64,000 nucleotides of DNA from UBA7332 sp051657165 (lineage in GTDB: Bacteria; Bacteroidota; Bacteroidia; Bacteroidales; UBA7332). Made by a program: the position numbers and the translations under genes. The notes beneath the pieces were generated by a model, which searched no databases, was not told the origin of the DNA, and worked only from the letters and a program-made list of their open reading frames with translations. Every line of letters starts with the position of its first letter. Within the stretch, counting starts at the first letter, position 1. The stretch covers positions 55,665-119,664 of the forward strand of contig JBOFKD010000165.1 in the NCBI GenBank assembly GCA_051657165.1. The letters run 5' to 3'. Of the stretch, positions 17,691 through 26,274 are shown piece by piece.

Positions 17691-18257
17691 TTATTTTATT
17701 ATTTCATTGTTATTTTTTGAAGCTTTTCTGTGATTTTTTATTTCTATCATCTTATCTAATAACCAGGCAATAGCGATACCCACACTCACTCCGAGTGCCG
17801 ACTCCAGAAACCTGAGAGAACCATTCATAACTGGCGATATATTGGGATTCTTAATCGAAAGAACAAGTACCCAGATTAATGTCACAGCAGCCATTTTCCC
17901 ATTATCAGGTATGCGAAGAAACATACATATTACACTCAGGACAAATACCGAGATCGCCATTCCCGATACTGAAAATGAAAAAAACAACAGATACACAACG
18001 GCCATATTAGCTCCGATAAATGCCCCTATTACACGAAGCCAACCCTGAGATATCGATTTCTTCAAATCTTCATCCTGCAAAACAACTACAGCAGATATAC
18101 AAGCCAGCAGTGCCCCTGTATCTGAAGAAGAGTCATGAATAAACAGTGACACACCTGCTCCCAGATAATAAGCCAGTACCACTGCCACTGATTTCCCAAG
18201 AATATAAACCAGTGGCACTCTCCTCATACTCTCCATCAGATAATTCCAGATTGCCAT
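17691..18257 (-). CDS. FUSC/aromatic acid exporter-like membrane protein
   Basis: A 188-residue polytopic membrane protein with about five or six hydrophobic segments. It resembles the membrane half of FUSC/ArAE family proteins: an early Arg-flanked segment (RRVPLVYILGKSVAVVLAYYL), a TGALLACISAVVVLQ segment and the QGWLRVIGAFIGANMAVVYL segment are characteristic of short FUSC_2 proteins. Substrate unknown. It lies upstream of the B12 riboswitch but should be a separate transcription unit. Confidence 0.7.
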   Translation of the reverse strand: MAIWNYLMESMRRVPLVYILGKSVAVVLAYYLGAGVSLFIHDSSSDTGALLACISAVVVLQDEDLKKSISQGWLRVIGAFIGANMAVVYLLFFSFSVSGMAISVFVLSVICMFLRIPDNGKMAAVTLIWVLVLSIKNPNISPVMNGSLRFLESALGVSVGIAIAWLLDKMIEIKNHRKASKNNNEIIK

Positions 18258-18306
18258 ACTTTTTGTATATAGATAAATATTTACAGTTAACGGTTCTCCG
18301 GACTGA

Positions 18307-18525
18307 TTAGTTTAACTCCTGTTCGATTTCAGGTGTATTTAACTTCATCGCACTCTTCAGAGCCTCATAAATTTTCTCTTTTTCGTTATTACGAAATATT
18401 ACCTGATATCCTTTATCTGTACGAATTACATTTGAAACATCCTTCCTGTGTTCAAATTCATCCGACATTCTATTCTTTATATATATAATGTAGGGCTGAA
18501 CCATATTTTCTATTTTTCTCATCAA
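18307..18525 (-). CDS. Small conserved-looking hypothetical protein
   Basis: A 72-residue charged protein (about MMRKIENMVQPYIIYIKN at the start, KSAMKLNTPEIEQELN at the end) with no signal peptide or membrane segment. I do not recognise a family. It is upstream of the FUSC gene on the same strand with a 49-bp gap, which is the main reason to regard it as expressed. The internal segment GYQVIFRNNEKEKIYEAL looks like a strand followed by an amphipathic helix. Either of the first two adjacent ATG codons could be the start. Confidence 0.5.
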   Translation of the reverse strand: MMRKIENMVQPYIIYIKNRMSDEFEHRKDVSNVIRTDKGYQVIFRNNEKEKIYEALKSAMKLNTPEIEQELN

Positions 18526-19106
18526 TTGTTTCTATAAAAACAAAGATATTAAATTAAGTACAACCAGAGATACCTCACAAGCTGAAGTATGCCAAAATAA
18601 GAATTTAATGACACATTGACTTATTCTGAAAGAATTTAATGACAGAAGATAATAATATCGGTTTTTACACAATCATTCCTGCAATTCGCAGATAGTATAC
18701 ATCGGAAATTAAAAAAATCAAAATGTAAGTTTTTCGGATTATTCTTGTAAACTTTCAAGTAGCATTTTGCGTTATGTTAAAGTAAAAATCATGATTTTGT
18801 AATCAGTTGACTCATACGAATATATTGATTTCGGATAAAAAAACTTTCATTTTTCTACATTGAAAAGTTTTGCGAATTCAAATTATATATATATTTGCAC
18901 TGAAAATAAAGCAGTTGCAACAAAACACATGTATAGTCCATAGTAGGCAATATTGACATTTTGATAGCAAACTGCAACAAAACCATTCTTTTTTAGTTTT
19001 TTGAATAAATATCAAGACAATCTGTTAAATGAATACTTACTTACATTTACAGAATGATCTGAATTTAGTGACTTATATATTATTAATTTAATAAATACGA
19101 CTAGTT
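18526..19106 (+). promoter_or_regulatory. Long aspA upstream region with promoter
   Basis: A 581-bp A/T-rich gene-free stretch. A good promoter match is TTTG at 18869-18872 and TATATTTG at 18890-18897, giving a 5' leader of roughly 200 nt before aspA. The leader repeats TGCAACAAAAC (near 18916 and 18973). Further upstream the 15-mer AAGAATTTAATGACA occurs twice, at 18599-18613 and 18630-18644. I see no known riboswitch here. Confidence 0.55.
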
Positions 19107-20513
19107 ATGGAAATGAGAATTGAAAGCGATTCTTTAGGTGAATTATCAGTTCCTAAAGATGCATATTATGGAATTCAAACTGAACGTGCGATCAGAAACT
19201 TCCAAATTTCCAAATCAAAACTGAGTGACTACAGAGAGTTCATCCGCGCATTGGGGATCATCAAACTTGCTGCAGCCCGAGCAAATTATGAACTTAAAAC
19301 TCTGGACGAAGAACGTTTCCATGCTATCGAAAAAGCGTGTTTGCGCGTAATGGAAGGTGACTTTGACGATCAATTCCCTATTGATATGTTCCAGGGTGGT
19401 GCCGGTACTTCAACAAACATGAATGCGAATGAAGTTATCGCTAATGTTGCGCTTGAAATCAGTGGCAGAGAAAAAGGTGATTATAAATTCATCTCTCCTA
19501 ACGATCATGTTAACTTGTCACAGTCGACAAATGATGCTTACCCTACAGCTATTAAAATCTGTCTTTATTCTAAAAGCCAGATCTTAGTAAAACATATCCA
19601 GATGCTTGTTGATTCTTTCCGCGCTAAAGGAGAAGAATTTGCTCACATCATCAAAATGGGTCGTACTGAAATGCAGGATGCAGTTCCGATGACTCTTGGA
19701 CAAGAATTCGAAGCATGGGCTGAAAATCTTTCTGAAGAAATCACTCGTATCAATCAGATGGCTGCTTTGTTCCTTGAAATCAATATGGGTGCAACTGCTA
19801 TTGGTACAGGTATTAATGCTGCAAAAGGATATGCTGAATTAGTAACTAAAAAACTAAGCGAAATCTGTGGAGAAGTATTCATCAAAGCTCCTAACTTGAT
19901 CGAAGCAACTCCTGATACAGGTTCATACGTTATTTATTCATCAGCATTGAAACGTTTGGCTGTAAAACTTTCAAAAATCTCTAACGACCTTCGTCTTCTT
20001 TCTTCAGGTCCTCGTTGTGGATTTAACGAAATCAACCTGCCTCCGCTTCAACCGGGATCTTCTATTATGCCTGGTAAAGTGAATCCGGTTGCTCCTGAAC
20101 TTATGAACGAAATTTGTTTTAAAGTTATCGGTAATGACCTTACTGTTACATTTGCAGCAGAAGCAGGACAACTTCAGCTAAATGCAATGGAACCTGTTAT
20201 CGTACAATCAATTCTTGAATCAATCATTTACCTGCGCAATGGTATGGACATGATTCGTGAAAAATGTATCGATGGAATTACTGCTAATGCAGAAGTTTGT
20301 CGTAACATGGTATTTAACAGTATTGGTTTGATCACTGCTCTTAACCCTTACATTGGTTATAAAAACAGTGCAATGATTGCAAACGAAGCTCTTAAAACAG
20401 GACGTGGAGTTTATGACCTGGTACTTGAACATAAACTAATGGAAAAAGAACAACTTGATAAAGTTCTTGCTCCTGAGAATATGCTTGAACCAAAAGAATG
20501 GAAAAAACTTTAA
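19107..20513 (+). CDS. aspA: Aspartate ammonia-lyase
   Basis: A 468-residue enzyme of the fumarase/aspartase superfamily converting aspartate to fumarate and ammonia. Aspartase-type motifs: FQGGAGTSTNMNANEVIAN near residue 95, SPNDHVNLSQSTNDAYPT near 130 and the signature loop GSSIMPGKVNPVAPELMNE near 317. The VAPELMNE continuation and FQGGAGTS favour aspartase over fumarase C. In a Bacteroidales anaerobe it would feed fumarate respiration. The codon use is notably biased toward preferred codons, in keeping with high expression. It has a long leader upstream and a terminator downstream. Confidence 0.93.
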   Translation: MEMRIESDSLGELSVPKDAYYGIQTERAIRNFQISKSKLSDYREFIRALGIIKLAAARANYELKTLDEERFHAIEKACLRVMEGDFDDQFPIDMFQGGAGTSTNMNANEVIANVALEISGREKGDYKFISPNDHVNLSQSTNDAYPTAIKICLYSKSQILVKHIQMLVDSFRAKGEEFAHIIKMGRTEMQDAVPMTLGQEFEAWAENLSEEITRINQMAALFLEINMGATAIGTGINAAKGYAELVTKKLSEICGEVFIKAPNLIEATPDTGSYVIYSSALKRLAVKLSKISNDLRLLSSGPRCGFNEINLPPLQPGSSIMPGKVNPVAPELMNEICFKVIGNDLTVTFAAEAGQLQLNAMEPVIVQSILESIIYLRNGMDMIREKCIDGITANAEVCRNMVFNSIGLITALNPYIGYKNSAMIANEALKTGRGVYDLVLEHKLMEKEQLDKVLAPENMLEPKEWKKL

Positions 20514-20593
20514 CTATATATTTTCCGCTTATAAATAAAAGATCTCTCTTATAAAAATCCCCTTTTTTGAAGTTATGATTCTTTTATAACCAT

Positions 20594-20645
20594 AAAATGG
20601 CTGTAATTTGATTTATAAATAAATCATTTACAGCCATTTTTTTTA
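20594..20645 (+). terminator. aspA terminator
   Basis: AAAATGGCTGTAA at 20594-20606 pairs perfectly with TTACAGCCATTTT at 20628-20640, with an inner TGATTTAT/ATAAATCA stem, followed by a run of T residues. Confidence 0.88.
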
Positions 20646-20734
20646 TTCCTGTTGAAATGCCCTTGATGCTCGATCAACGGATAAATACGGTTGGCAAAAC
20701 AAGATTGAATATCTCGTAGACGATATTTGTATGC

Positions 20735-20866
20735 CGGCAAATACGGGTATAAATTTCGGCAAATACGCATATAAAATAATTTATTCCCGTATATCCTTCA
20801 CACGAAATACGTATTTCATTTCAACGATATATATATTTCATCACGACAATATATATATATCGTAGC
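20735..20866. repeat. 22-bp-period array B (AT-rich palindromic core)
   Basis: Six consecutive 22-bp units start at 20735, 20757, 20779, 20801, 20823 and 20845. AAATACG occupies positions 5-11 of units 1, 2 and 4; unit 3 keeps the CG at 10-11; units 4 and 5 share ATTTCA at 14-18; units 5 and 6 become (AT)n. Unit 4 holds the perfect palindrome GAAATACGTATTTC. Another inverted repeat (AATATC...GATATT, 20708-20727) precedes it out of phase. Like array A it lies between two converging genes with terminators at both ends, and it shares the 12-mer CCGTATATCCTT with the left flank of array A. Confidence 0.8.
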
Positions 20867-20987
20867 TACCTGACTTTAATTGACTAATCCGGAATACTTT
20901 TTGAAATTACATATAAAGGCATCTCGCATAGATTAGATCATTAAGTCCTGAAGATTATAAATACTAGTACGTAACGTTAACTCAACC

Positions 20988-21027
20988 AAAAAGGGCTGCC
21001 CGATAAAAATATCAGGCAGCCCTTTTT
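20988..21027 (-). terminator. Terminator of the DUF5106 gene
   Basis: AAAAAGGGCTGCC at 20988-21000 pairs with GGCAGCCCTTTTT at 21015-21027 around a 14-nt loop; it lies just downstream of the minus-strand stop at 21048. Confidence 0.85.
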
Positions 21028-21047
21028 CTATTTAAAACAAGTTATTC

Positions 21048-21977
21048 TTATCTGTTATACAAATAATCTTCTATTTGTGCGGCAGTGGCATCTTTCAGAA
21101 TTACCCTCTTCTGACTATCAAGCAAATAAAGCGACGGGATTGCTTTGAGATCGTAAATTTGATTCTTCTTTATTTCCATACCAGAATCATAACCTTTTAT
21201 CCAGCTTTCCGGCTGATCATTCCTATGCTTCTCCCACTCTTCCAGATCCTCATCAGGATAAAGAGACAGAACTTTCAACTTCCCATCAGAAGTCAGCCGG
21301 CTAATAACATCAGAGGCCATTAGCTCACTCTGAACTTCTGCACAGGCATGACACCCCGGATTGTTGAAATATAAAAGCAGATAATCCGCATTAATTTTAT
21401 AGAGAGATGTTGCACCCTCAGATGTTTGTATGGTGAAATTCTGAGCTTTATCTCCTACTCTGTTCTTTAACAGGAACCCATATTTAAACTTTAACCGTTC
21501 GTTATCCGCAAACGACAGACGGGGATTATCCTTAAATAATCCGACAAATACCAGATACAACTCATCATTTCGGAAAGGAGAATTCGGATCATACAAATAT
21601 TTATCGGACAGATAATTAAACATTGACAGATATACTGAATCCTGCGCTATTTTTGTCAGCGAATTATGTATATTATCCGTCAATGTACTTTGTTCGGCCT
21701 CAGCCAATACAGCCAGATAGTTAGAAAAGTATTGTTCGAGACGAATCGTATCCTGTTCACTTTCTACAGGAGTCATCACCAAATTATCCCAATAGTGAGC
21801 TGACAAGTAATTTGCCCGTTCGACCGGCTCAATTATAGCCATTGGAATCGATGGCATCATCAACGGCTCGATCTCCGAGACCGGACTAACCTCTGACACG
21901 ATTACATCCGTTTGTTTTTTGCTTCCGGAACAGGACATCAGCGCTGTCAGTATAAGAAGTAACAGTGTATTTTTCAT
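21048..21977 (-). CDS. Thioredoxin-like lipoprotein with DUF5106 domain
   Basis: A 309-residue lipoprotein. The ATG at 21977 is chosen because it gives a lipobox signal (LLLLILTALMSC); a longer in-frame reading from 22031 adds 18 residues with no signal logic. The N-terminal half (RANYLSAHYWDNLVM, then a helical region) matches DUF5106. The C-terminal third (from about residue 190) is a TlpA/AhpC-like thioredoxin fold with the redox motif PGCHACAE and the cis-proline segment AIPSLYLLD. It probably acts in periplasmic or surface disulfide chemistry. The upstream gene is the DMT transporter, 69 bp away. Confidence 0.8.
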   Translation of the reverse strand: MKNTLLLLILTALMSCSGSKKQTDVIVSEVSPVSEIEPLMMPSIPMAIIEPVERANYLSAHYWDNLVMTPVESEQDTIRLEQYFSNYLAVLAEAEQSTLTDNIHNSLTKIAQDSVYLSMFNYLSDKYLYDPNSPFRNDELYLVFVGLFKDNPRLSFADNERLKFKYGFLLKNRVGDKAQNFTIQTSEGATSLYKINADYLLLYFNNPGCHACAEVQSELMASDVISRLTSDGKLKVLSLYPDEDLEEWEKHRNDQPESWIKGYDSGMEIKKNQIYDLKAIPSLYLLDSQKRVILKDATAAQIEDYLYNR

Positions 21978-22046
21978 AATCAATAATTTACGATGGATTA
22001 CAAAGAAATAAAAAAGAAGAATGATATGCAATCATTCTTCTTTTTC

Positions 22047-22970
22047 TTAACGGATAAACCGAAAAAATCGCTCTATCCGGTCAAAATATTTCTGAGGCAT
22101 TTGCAATATCTGCAATGCCATAGTTATTATCACAATTCCTGTAACAGAAGTTACATCCGGACTCTCCCCCGGCAAAATAATCCAACTTAGGATACAGCCT
22201 GTAACCGGGATTATAAATTTGAGCATATTCAACTCAGAGACTTTCACCCCCGGCTTTTGTAAAAGAGTATACCAGATAGAGAAACCGGCAGCAGGAATTA
22301 TTGCCAGCCAGATCAATGCCAGATAAAACTCATAAGGAAGTGGTTTATCCGGAAGAGACTCTGTGAGTAATCCCGTAACAATCAGCATCAGACCTCCTGT
22401 AAAGTTAGCGAATGAGGTTAACAATACAGGTGATATCTTTGCATCATGCTTCGCCACCATTATATTCGTGTATCCCCCTACCATATTACTCGACAGCAGC
22501 AAAAATATCCCCAGATAAAATCCGGGATTATCTGATAAAAGGGCTCCTTTTCTTAGACTGATAAAGACAACTCCCGATATCCCCAGAATAATAGCTATTA
22601 TTTTTCGCAAAGTCATACGGTCATCCTTCATCGTGAGATGGGCCATAACGGCAACAAAAAGAGGACCGGCTCCGATTACAATAGCAGATGTTGATGCTGA
22701 GACCTTATCTAATCCCATAAAAAAGAGACCGTATTGCATAAATGTCTGAGCAAATGCGAAGAGAGTCATAAACTTCCAGTTATGCTTTATCGTACCGGAT
22801 ATATCAGTCTTTTTGAATAAAAGCAATGGTAAAAGTAACAGTCCGGCAAGCGTAAAACGAAATCCAGACAGTAACACTGGAGGCATATATTCAAATCCGA
22901 TCTTAGCTCCTGCAAATGCGGAACCCCAAAGTATACAGGCAAATACAGCTTTCCACTTCATCCTATTCAA
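22047..22970 (-). CDS. EamA/DMT family transporter
   Basis: A 307-residue inner-membrane protein with ten predicted helices in two EamA repeats. The opening WKAVFACILWGSAFAGAKIG and the segment STSAIVIGAGPLFVAVMAHL are typical of drug/metabolite exporters. Substrate unknown. Its start overlaps the dihydroorotase stop by 8 bp, so the two are cotranslated, though no metabolic link is evident. Confidence 0.85.
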   Translation of the reverse strand: MNRMKWKAVFACILWGSAFAGAKIGFEYMPPVLLSGFRFTLAGLLLLPLLLFKKTDISGTIKHNWKFMTLFAFAQTFMQYGLFFMGLDKVSASTSAIVIGAGPLFVAVMAHLTMKDDRMTLRKIIAIILGISGVVFISLRKGALLSDNPGFYLGIFLLLSSNMVGGYTNIMVAKHDAKISPVLLTSFANFTGGLMLIVTGLLTESLPDKPLPYEFYLALIWLAIIPAAGFSIWYTLLQKPGVKVSELNMLKFIIPVTGCILSWIILPGESPDVTSVTGIVIITMALQILQMPQKYFDRIERFFRFIR

Positions 22971-24306
22971 AAACTAATTCTTTACCTCTGAATGAATCAT
23001 TAAATACACCTTTATCATAAACCTTTGTTCCATTAACAAACGTTTGTTCAACCTTATGTTTAAAATGATATCCTTCAAAAGGTGACCAGCCACATTTATA
23101 CAATATATTATCTTTTGTTACTTCCCAGTCTGAATGAGGATTAACCAGCACTAGATCTGCATAATACCCCGAACGGATATAACCCCGCTTATGAATTCTG
23201 AAAAGGTCAGCCGGAGCGTGAGACATTTTCTCTACAACTTTCGTCAATGGGAAATAACTCATCTCTGACATTCTGAGCATCGCAACAAGACTATGCTGAA
23301 CTAACGGTCCGCCTGACATGGCTTTCAGACAAGAACCTTCTTTCTCTTCCATCAAGTGAGGCGCATGATCCGTAGCCACCACATCAATCTTACCATTATT
23401 TACAGCTTCGATAAGAGCTAATTTGTCTTTCTCTGTTTTGATAGCCGGATTCCATTTAATACGATTTCCGAACTTTTCATAATCGCGGTCGTCAAACCAT
23501 AAATGATGTACACAAACTTCACCCGTAATATGCTTGTCCTTTATCGGAGCGGTCGAAAGTAATGAAAGCTCTCTGGCTGTTGAAAGATGAAAAAGATGTA
23601 ACCTTGTTCCGTATTTCTCTGCCAGCGCTACCGCTTCGGAAGAACTTGCATAACAAGCCTCTTCGCTTCTGATCAGCGGATGGTACTTAATCGGCAGATC
23701 TTCGCCGTAAAGAGCCTTATACTTCGCTATATTAGCCTGAATGATTTCTTCTTTCTCGCAATGAGTTGCTATCAGAATATCTGTTTCGGCAAACAGGCGG
23801 GACAGGGAGCTTGAATTATCAACCAGCATATTACCGGTAGATGATCCCATGAATACTTTTATTCCTCCCACGCGTTTACGATCCAGTTGTTTAATTGTAT
23901 CTGTATTATCATTCGTAGCACCAAAAAAGAAAGTATAGTTAGCCATTGAGACCTCAGCCCCGCGCTCGAACTTAGCATTTAATGCATCTATAGTGGTAGT
24001 TTGCGGCTTTGTATTCGGCATATCCATATAAGAAGTTACACCTCCGGCAATTGCAGCTCTTGACTCAGAAGCAATATCTCCCTTATATGTCAGACCCGGA
24101 TCTCTGAAGTGAACCTGATCATCAATAACACCCGGCAATAACCATTTACCGGTAGCATCAATAATCTCGGCGCCCTGTTCTATGCATTCCGGCAACTGAC
24201 TACCCGGAATAATCTGCTCAATATACTCCCCTTTTATAACCACAGATCCTACAAACTGACGACCTTCATTCACGATAGTCGCATTTTGAATAATAATTTT
24301 TCTCAT
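22963..24306 (-). CDS. pyrC: Dihydroorotase
   Basis: A 447-residue metal-dependent amidohydrolase that cyclises carbamoyl-aspartate to dihydroorotate in pyrimidine synthesis. Family markers: the metal ligands in DDQVHFRDPG near residue 60, MDMPNTKPQT near 92, and VATDHAPH near 305 with its catalytic Asp. Length and motifs fit class I dihydroorotase. The start at 24306 (MRKIIIQNATIVNEG) is preferred because homologues begin at the first beta-strand; ATG codons at 24318 and 24333 are also in frame. A hairpin followed by TTTTT lies directly upstream. Confidence 0.9.
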   Translation of the reverse strand: MRKIIIQNATIVNEGRQFVGSVVIKGEYIEQIIPGSQLPECIEQGAEIIDATGKWLLPGVIDDQVHFRDPGLTYKGDIASESRAAIAGGVTSYMDMPNTKPQTTTIDALNAKFERGAEVSMANYTFFFGATNDNTDTIKQLDRKRVGGIKVFMGSSTGNMLVDNSSSLSRLFAETDILIATHCEKEEIIQANIAKYKALYGEDLPIKYHPLIRSEEACYASSSEAVALAEKYGTRLHLFHLSTARELSLLSTAPIKDKHITGEVCVHHLWFDDRDYEKFGNRIKWNPAIKTEKDKLALIEAVNNGKIDVVATDHAPHLMEEKEGSCLKAMSGGPLVQHSLVAMLRMSEMSYFPLTKVVEKMSHAPADLFRIHKRGYIRSGYYADLVLVNPHSDWEVTKDNILYKCGWSPFEGYHFKHKVEQTFVNGTKVYDKGVFNDSFRGKELVFE

Positions 24307-24318
24307 ATGTATATTCAT

Positions 24319-24362
24319 AAAAACACCAATCACATAAACTATAAAGAGTTACATGATTGGTG
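24319..24362 (-). terminator. Hairpin with T-tract between glycosyltransferase and pyrC
   Basis: On the minus strand CACCAATCA (from 24362) pairs with TGATTGGTG ending at 24324 across 21 nt, and TTTTT follows. It ends about 13 bp before the pyrC ATG. It could terminate the upstream glycosyltransferase gene or act as an attenuator for pyrC. Confidence 0.6.
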
Positions 24363-24380
24363 CTATTTTATATATATTTC

Positions 24381-25130
24381 TTATTTTACCTGTTTTTGCG
24401 GATATTTCTTAAACAAGCTCCACCATTTTAATTGCAGAACACCTAAAACGGCCTCACCAAAGATACCTCCGTTCATTTTCGAAACACCTAAAACACGATT
24501 GATAAAGATAATCGGTACTTCAACTATCTTAAATCCGCATTTGTAAGCTGTGAATTTCATTTCGATCTGGAAAGCATATCCTTTGAAGTTAATCTTATCC
24601 AGATCAATTATCTCAAGCACTTGTCTGCGGAAGCATTTAAAACCAGCGGTTGTATCTGCAATCTGCAAACCGGTCACTACTCTTACATATTTAGATGCAA
24701 AGTAAGACATCAGGACTCTACCGATAGGCCAGTTCACTACGTTTACGCCAGATATATAACGAGATCCGATAGCTACATCTGCGCCCTGGTTTGCACAGGC
24801 ATCGTAAAGCTTCAGCAAATCATTCGGATTATGCGAGAAGTCGGCATCCATTTCGAAAATAAAATCATATTTATGTTCTATAGCCCATTTAAAGCCACAA
24901 ATATATGCCGTGCCTAATCCCTGCTTTCCGGCTCTTTCTATCATATGAAGTTTTCCGGGAAATTCAGACTGCATAGCTTTCACAATTTTGGCTGTCCCGT
25001 CCGGTGAGCCATCATCTATCACCAAAACATCAAATGAATGTTCTAATCCGAATACTGCTCTGATAATATTCTCTATATTTTCTTTTTCGTTATAAGTAGG
25101 TATGATAACAACACTATCTGATTTATTCAT
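24381..25130 (-). CDS. Polyprenol monophosphomannose synthase-type glycosyltransferase (GT2)
   Basis: A 249-residue cytoplasmic-face GT2 enzyme resembling dolichol/polyprenyl-phosphate mannose synthase. Features: VVIIPTYNEKENI at the N-terminus, the nucleotide-sugar DXD-type region VLVIDDGSPDGT and FEMDADFSHNP, and the C-terminal MNGGIFGEAVLGVLQLKW. It lacks the C-terminal membrane domain of longer homologues. Expected to make a lipid-linked mannose donor for protein O-glycosylation or envelope glycans, a known trait of Bacteroidetes; sugar and lipid are inferred. Confidence 0.87.
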   Translation of the reverse strand: MNKSDSVVIIPTYNEKENIENIIRAVFGLEHSFDVLVIDDGSPDGTAKIVKAMQSEFPGKLHMIERAGKQGLGTAYICGFKWAIEHKYDFIFEMDADFSHNPNDLLKLYDACANQGADVAIGSRYISGVNVVNWPIGRVLMSYFASKYVRVVTGLQIADTTAGFKCFRRQVLEIIDLDKINFKGYAFQIEMKFTAYKCGFKIVEVPIIFINRVLGVSKMNGGIFGEAVLGVLQLKWWSLFKKYPQKQVK

Positions 25131-25388
25131 CTTCGTTGATATTTGGTTGATATTTTAAAACAGCTTACTGAAATACGTTTGTATTTACTTATAGACAAAA
25201 TTATAGTAATCCCATTAAAATGCAAATCTTTTAGATTAATTTCCGTTGAATACTATCCTTTTTTCAGTAAATAGAATAAATTATCACATAATCACAGCTC
25301 ATTCTATCCGGTTTTAACAGACCAATACCTCCGTATCCTTCTAAACCACATAATATCCGGGATGGCATATCCGGCAACTATTATATCG

Positions 25389-25739
25389 TCAATCCTGATA
25401 TTGCTTCTTTATTATTCTTATTACACACACCAGCATAAAGAGAATCAATCCCACATAAAAAAGATAAATATCTGTAATCATTTTTCCCGTACCGGAAATT
25501 AGCTGAAACTGCTCTGAGATGAATCTGACAGAAGCTTCTCTCAAAGAAGGAACAAACAGGATCACAGAGAATATCATATAAACGAAAGCTGTAATCAGGA
25601 TAATTTTAAGAAACGGATCAGGCTGAAACGCTTCTGTCTTCCGCATCACCTGCTGTCTGAACAGATCATCTTTATATATGCGCTTTTCCTTGTGGAAAAT
25701 TGCTCTCAACTCTTTATCTGATAAATTATTCATTTTCAT
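25389..25739 (-). CDS. Small two-helix membrane protein, possible anti-sigma factor
   Basis: A 116-residue protein with a charged N-terminus (SDKELRAIFHKEKRIYKDD) and two membrane segments (about residues 43-65 and 92-110). Its start overlaps the end of the ECF sigma gene by 14 bp, which is the usual position of a cognate regulator. No zinc-binding HxxxCxxC motif is visible, so it is not a classical ZAS anti-sigma factor. Role as sigma regulator is an inference from position. Confidence 0.72.
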   Translation of the reverse strand: MKMNNLSDKELRAIFHKEKRIYKDDLFRQQVMRKTEAFQPDPFLKIILITAFVYMIFSVILFVPSLREASVRFISEQFQLISGTGKMITDIYLFYVGLILFMLVCVIRIIKKQYQD

Positions 25740-26274
25740 AACATCCGTCTTTTAATATTCTTGACAAATTCTCTCTGCCTCTGTACAACAAAGACTTCAC
25801 ACTTCCTTCCGGTGATTTCATTATTTTTGCTATCTGCTTGACCGGCAGTTCCTCTAAATAAAACAATACAATTGCCGTTCGCTCTTCTGCTCTGAGGTAT
25901 TGTAATGCAGTACGAATATCCATGGCCAAATCATTCGGAACGCGCGGATCAGACACAAAACGAGATTCGCTTAGCTGATCATATCTGTCAAGACGCTGAT
26001 TTTTCTTTACCTTCAGATGGTCGTAGAACAGATTATACGCGATTCTAAGAATCCAGGTTTGAAAATTAGATAAACCCTGAAAGGTTTTAAGAGAGATATA
26101 TGCCTTGATAAATGTTTCCTGCGCCAGATCATAAGCCAGATCTTTATCTTCACATAAGTGAATGAGAAATCGCCGGACGGTATCCTGATACCGTTCGACT
26201 AATTCTCCGAATGCGTTTTTATTATCAAATAAAAGAACCTGAGATATTAATGCTATATCATTTAATTTCCCCAT
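25726..26274 (-). CDS. ECF-type RNA polymerase sigma factor
   Basis: A 182-residue sigma-70 family protein. Region 2 (FGELVERYQDTVRRFLIHL, then DLAQETFIKAYISLKTF and WILRIAYNLFYDHLK) spans residues about 22-95; region 4 (LRAEERTAIVLFYLEELPV, then IAKIMKSPEGSVKSLLYRG) spans about 120-175. No region 3, as expected for the ECF class. The gene is between a DUF6249-type membrane protein (17-bp overlap upstream) and a small membrane protein (14-bp overlap downstream); the tight overlaps imply one operon and stoichiometric expression. The target promoters are unknown. Confidence 0.92.
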   Translation of the reverse strand: MGKLNDIALISQVLLFDNKNAFGELVERYQDTVRRFLIHLCEDKDLAYDLAQETFIKAYISLKTFQGLSNFQTWILRIAYNLFYDHLKVKKNQRLDRYDQLSESRFVSDPRVPNDLAMDIRTALQYLRAEERTAIVLFYLEELPVKQIAKIMKSPEGSVKSLLYRGRENLSRILKDGCYENE

